Source: Paenirhizobium daejeonense
GTDB taxonomy: Bacteria > Pseudomonadota > Alphaproteobacteria > Rhizobiales > Rhizobiaceae
Assembly: GCF_014280875.1 (NCBI RefSeq)
Contig: NZ_JACLAL010000007.1
Location: forward strand, 62,001-126,000
Direction: 5' to 3'
DNA: 64,000 nucleotides
In this document: positions 63,239 through 64,000 of the stretch, piece by piece
How positions within the stretch are numbered: position 1 is the stretch's first letter
Layout of the letters: every line of letters begins with the position of its first letter
Notes under the pieces: generated by a model
Database searches by the model: none
What the model was told of the DNA's origin: nothing
Seen by the model: the letters and a program-made list of their open reading frames with translations, nothing else
Translations under genes and position numbers: made by a program

Positions 63239-64000
63239 TCAAGCGAAAGACCAGCCATTGTCCACGGGAATGGCCGCCCCGTTGATGCCCTCGCTGGAGG
63301 GGCCGCAAAGGAACTGCGCAAGCGCCGTCACCGTTTCTATCGGAATGAACTTCCCTCCCGGCTGTCGGGTGGAAAGGAAAAGCTTTTCCGCCTCGTCGCG
63401 GGAAATCCCTTTTTCGTCCGCCAAGGTCTCGATGCGGCCGAGTGCCGAATCCGTTGCCATCAAGCCGGGGCAGATCGCGTTGCAGGTGATACGCGTCGAT
63501 GCCAGTTCGAGAGCGATGGTGCGGGTCAGGCCGATCATGGCGTGCTTGGTGGTGACATAATCCGCCCGCCCGGCAAGTGCGATCAGGCTGTAGACGGAGG
63601 CCATATTGACGATGCGCCCCTGATTGCGCTCCCGCATCCCCGGCAGGCACGCCCTGATCAACCGGAACGGCGCGGAAAGATTGACCTCGAGCGCCCGGTC
63701 CCAGTCTGCATCGTCAAGCGTTTCCACCGGCGACATCTTGCGAACCACCGCATTGTTGATCAGCACGTCGATCGCGCCGAGGTGACCTTCCGCTTCGGCG
63801 ACGAGGCGCGAAGCGGCACCTGTTTCAGACAGATCGGTTACGTGCACGCCGACCGGCCGGCCGGTCTCTTCGGCGAGCAGATCGGCGGCATCTCGCACCT
63901 CGGACAGGACATCAGTCAGAAAGACCCTGTCACCCGCCTTGGCAAAGGATCGCGCCAGTTCCAGCCCCAGACCGAGGGCGGAACCGGTAATCAGGACGCC
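63239..64000 (-). CDS. SDR-family oxidoreductase, N-terminus beyond right edge
   Basis: Minus-strand frame open to the edge. The cofactor loop (ITGSALGLGLELARSFAKAG), NNAVVRKM, catalytic Ser in IVNMASVYSLI, YVTTK and INGAAIPVDNG identify a classical SDR. About 253 residues are visible; only the first few are missing. First visible gene of the operon with the dehydrogenase, PrpD and aminotransferase. Confidence 0.85.
   Translation of the reverse strand, partial: GVLITGSALGLGLELARSFAKAGDRVFLTDVLSEVRDAADLLAEETGRPVGVHVTDLSETGAASRLVAEAEGHLGAIDVLINNAVVRKMSPVETLDDADWDRALEVNLSAPFRLIRACLPGMRERNQGRIVNMASVYSLIALAGRADYVTTKHAMIGLTRTIALELASTRITCNAICPGLMATDSALGRIETLADEKGISRDEAEKLFLSTRQPGGKFIPIETVTALAQFLCGPSSEGINGAAIPVDNGWSFA

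Noticed and set aside
1..64000. CRISPR arrays, tRNA or rRNA genes
   Set aside because: No regularly spaced repeats, cloverleaf sequences or rRNA-like stretches were noticed; a tRNA search program would be needed to exclude tRNAs fully.

Overview
The window looks like an accessory replicon or island of an alphaproteobacterium of the Rhizobium/Agrobacterium/Ensifer type. This rests on GC-rich codon use, the napEFDABC gene order, FecI/FecR iron signalling, many periplasmic-binding-protein ABC transporters with adjacent catabolic genes, and decayed IS6-, IS3- and IS481-family elements. No rRNA, tRNA, replication or core housekeeping gene was seen. The species cannot be named from the sequence alone.

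Layout. (1) 1-403: an IS6-type end inserted in an IS3-type remnant. (2) 501-7558: an iron-siderophore unit with ECF sigma factor, FecR-type anti-sigma, TonB-dependent receptor, Tat-exported binding protein and double-length permease. No ATPase follows; a dead IS6 copy lies 3' (7855-8739). (3) 9096-15064: an autotransporter with internal repeats, then a 7TM-type histidine kinase and an OmpR-type regulator. (4) 15255-18190: a MYG1-like protein, three gene remnants and a GNAT acetyltransferase. (5) 18649-24524: an AraC-type regulator divergent from a flavocytochrome operon (triheme and monoheme cytochromes c, a Tat protein, a vanillyl-alcohol-oxidase/p-cresol-methylhydroxylase-type flavoprotein, an SDR). 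(6) 24913-28715: TetR regulator divergent from an SDR, a DedA protein, and an AI-2E-type transporter gene with a frameshift. (7) 29510-34142: periplasmic nitrate reductase napEFDABC on the minus strand, with an ApbE/NosX-like remnant upstream. (8) 35464-45483: amidase, LuxR-type regulator and a divergent operon of a PotFGHI-like ABC transporter, an Asp/Glu/hydantoin racemase-like protein, a DUF917 protein and a hydantoinase A-type protein. (9) 45491-47370: IS remnants, a broken and an intact transglutaminase-like gene. (10) 47673-51868: AhpD-like protein, MFS exporter, SDR and GlxA-type regulator. (11) 52233-64000: a BMP-type nucleoside-like ABC importer, a small secreted protein, an SDR divergent from a GntR/FCD regulator, and an operon of class V aminotransferase, MmgE/PrpD, 3-hydroxyisobutyrate-dehydrogenase-like enzyme and SDR that runs off the right edge.

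How it fits together. Most modules are 'sense, import, degrade' units with a dedicated regulator next to the transporter or enzymes. The most coherent less-described system is region 8. The LuxR-type gene is flanked on both sides by near-identical dyads (14-bp perfect palindrome at 38033-38046, 12/14 copy at 36863-36876), one before the transporter/hydantoinase operon and one before the amidase. That suggests a regulon for uptake and opening of a hydantoin- or thiohydantoin-like ring. A second notable feature is a leader in front of the autotransporter that could hide its ribosome binding site, together with a perfect 16-bp palindrome upstream. Transposase and catabolic gene remnants between modules show repeated insertion and deletion.
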